Assembly (NCBI GenBank): GCA_016873575.1 | Contig: VGWY01000004.1 | Coordinates: 1 to 28,796 of the forward strand | Direction of reading: 5' to 3' | Origin: Nitrospira sp. | GTDB lineage: Bacteria > Nitrospirota > Thermodesulfovibrionia > Thermodesulfovibrionales > SM23-35 | DNA: 28,796 nucleotides | In this document: in pieces, positions 28,723 to 28,796 of the stretch | Numbering within the stretch: position 1 is the first letter of the stretch | How the letters are laid out: every line of letters starts with the position of its first letter | Translations under genes and position numbers: made by a program | Notes under the pieces: model-generated | Seen by the model: the letters and a program-made list of their open reading frames with translations, nothing else | What the model was told of the DNA's origin: nothing | Databases searched by the model: none

Positions 28723-28796
28723 GTGAATAAAAAAATAGAAAAAATTAGAAAGGTGATTCTGTATTTTCTGAAACGTGCTGAAGAGGAACATTTTCC
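28723..28796 (+). CDS. Start of a gene cut by the window edge
   Basis: AGGAGG lies four bases before GTG 28723, which opens a frame to the end of the window. The 24 visible residues begin MNKKIEKIRKVILYFL and are basic and helical. They match no family I recognise and do not look like the start of an HsdR subunit. It lies 20 bases after the S gene and probably belongs to the same operon. Confidence 0.5.
   Translation, partial: MNKKIEKIRKVILYFLKRAEEEHF

Overview
The window looks like a piece of a Gram-negative bacterial chromosome. Heptose activation (rfaE2), RseP, MltG and the MEP isoprenoid genes ispG and dxr support this. The gene mix, with a PPi-type phosphofructokinase, a GH57 glucanotransferase, a CFI-box surface protein and abundant dispersed palindromes and short tandem repeats, suggests a deep-branching anaerobe, most likely Nitrospirota (Thermodesulfovibrio-like). 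That placement is an inference from gene style, not a phylogenetic result.

Layout. (1) 137-5598, minus strand: a six-gene run. A DUF4143 AAA ATPase with a promoter abutting its start codon leads into bioB, mltG, ispG, panC and a cysteine-free thioredoxin-fold protein. Most joints are overlapping or nearly so. (2) 5599-6084: intergenic, with a stretch resembling a tRNA or tmRNA 3' end, a candidate promoter and two nested palindromes. (3) 6085-8775: a large exported protein with a beta-propeller-like region, two ASH-type Ig domains and a CFI-box C-terminal sorting signal. (4) 8776-9320: a dispersed palindromic repeat, tRNA-Gly(GCC) and tRNA-Cys(GCA) on the minus strand, and three arrays of 7-bp repeats. 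(5) 9321-16205, plus strand: trpE, trpG, a FSA-type transaldolase, an FmdB-type zinc ribbon protein, a GH57 4-alpha-glucanotransferase and an exported FG-GAP/VCBS-like protein. (6) 16217-20520, plus strand: uppS, cdsA, dxr, rseP and rfaE2, an envelope and isoprenoid cluster. (7) 20590-21941: a DUF6922/AbiEii-type toxin-antitoxin pair and, on the other strand, an orphan DUF2442 gene. (8) 22184-24777, minus strand: a PPi-type phosphofructokinase and a class II aldolase-family gene. (9) 24996-28796, plus strand: a 5'-truncated ORF6N gene, a methylase fused to an HsdR-type nuclease domain, a two-TRD specificity subunit and the start of a further gene cut by the window edge.

How the genes work together. 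ispG, dxr, uppS and cdsA serve isoprenoid, undecaprenyl-phosphate and phospholipid supply, and rfaE2, rseP and mltG serve the envelope. The PFK and aldolase genes form a glycolytic pair, to which the GH57 enzyme and transaldolase may connect. Accessory, defence-like material lies in 20.5-22 kb and 24.9-28.8 kb.

The most unusual signal is a family of degenerate heptanucleotide (7-bp period) tandem repeats. It occurs at eight sites, three between genes and five inside coding sequences, always without breaking the frame. The host genes are trpE, the GH57 gene, the FG-GAP gene (twice, including part of its signal peptide) and the CFI-box gene. A separate 44-45-bp palindromic repeat is present once inside the GH57 gene and once between dxr and rseP.
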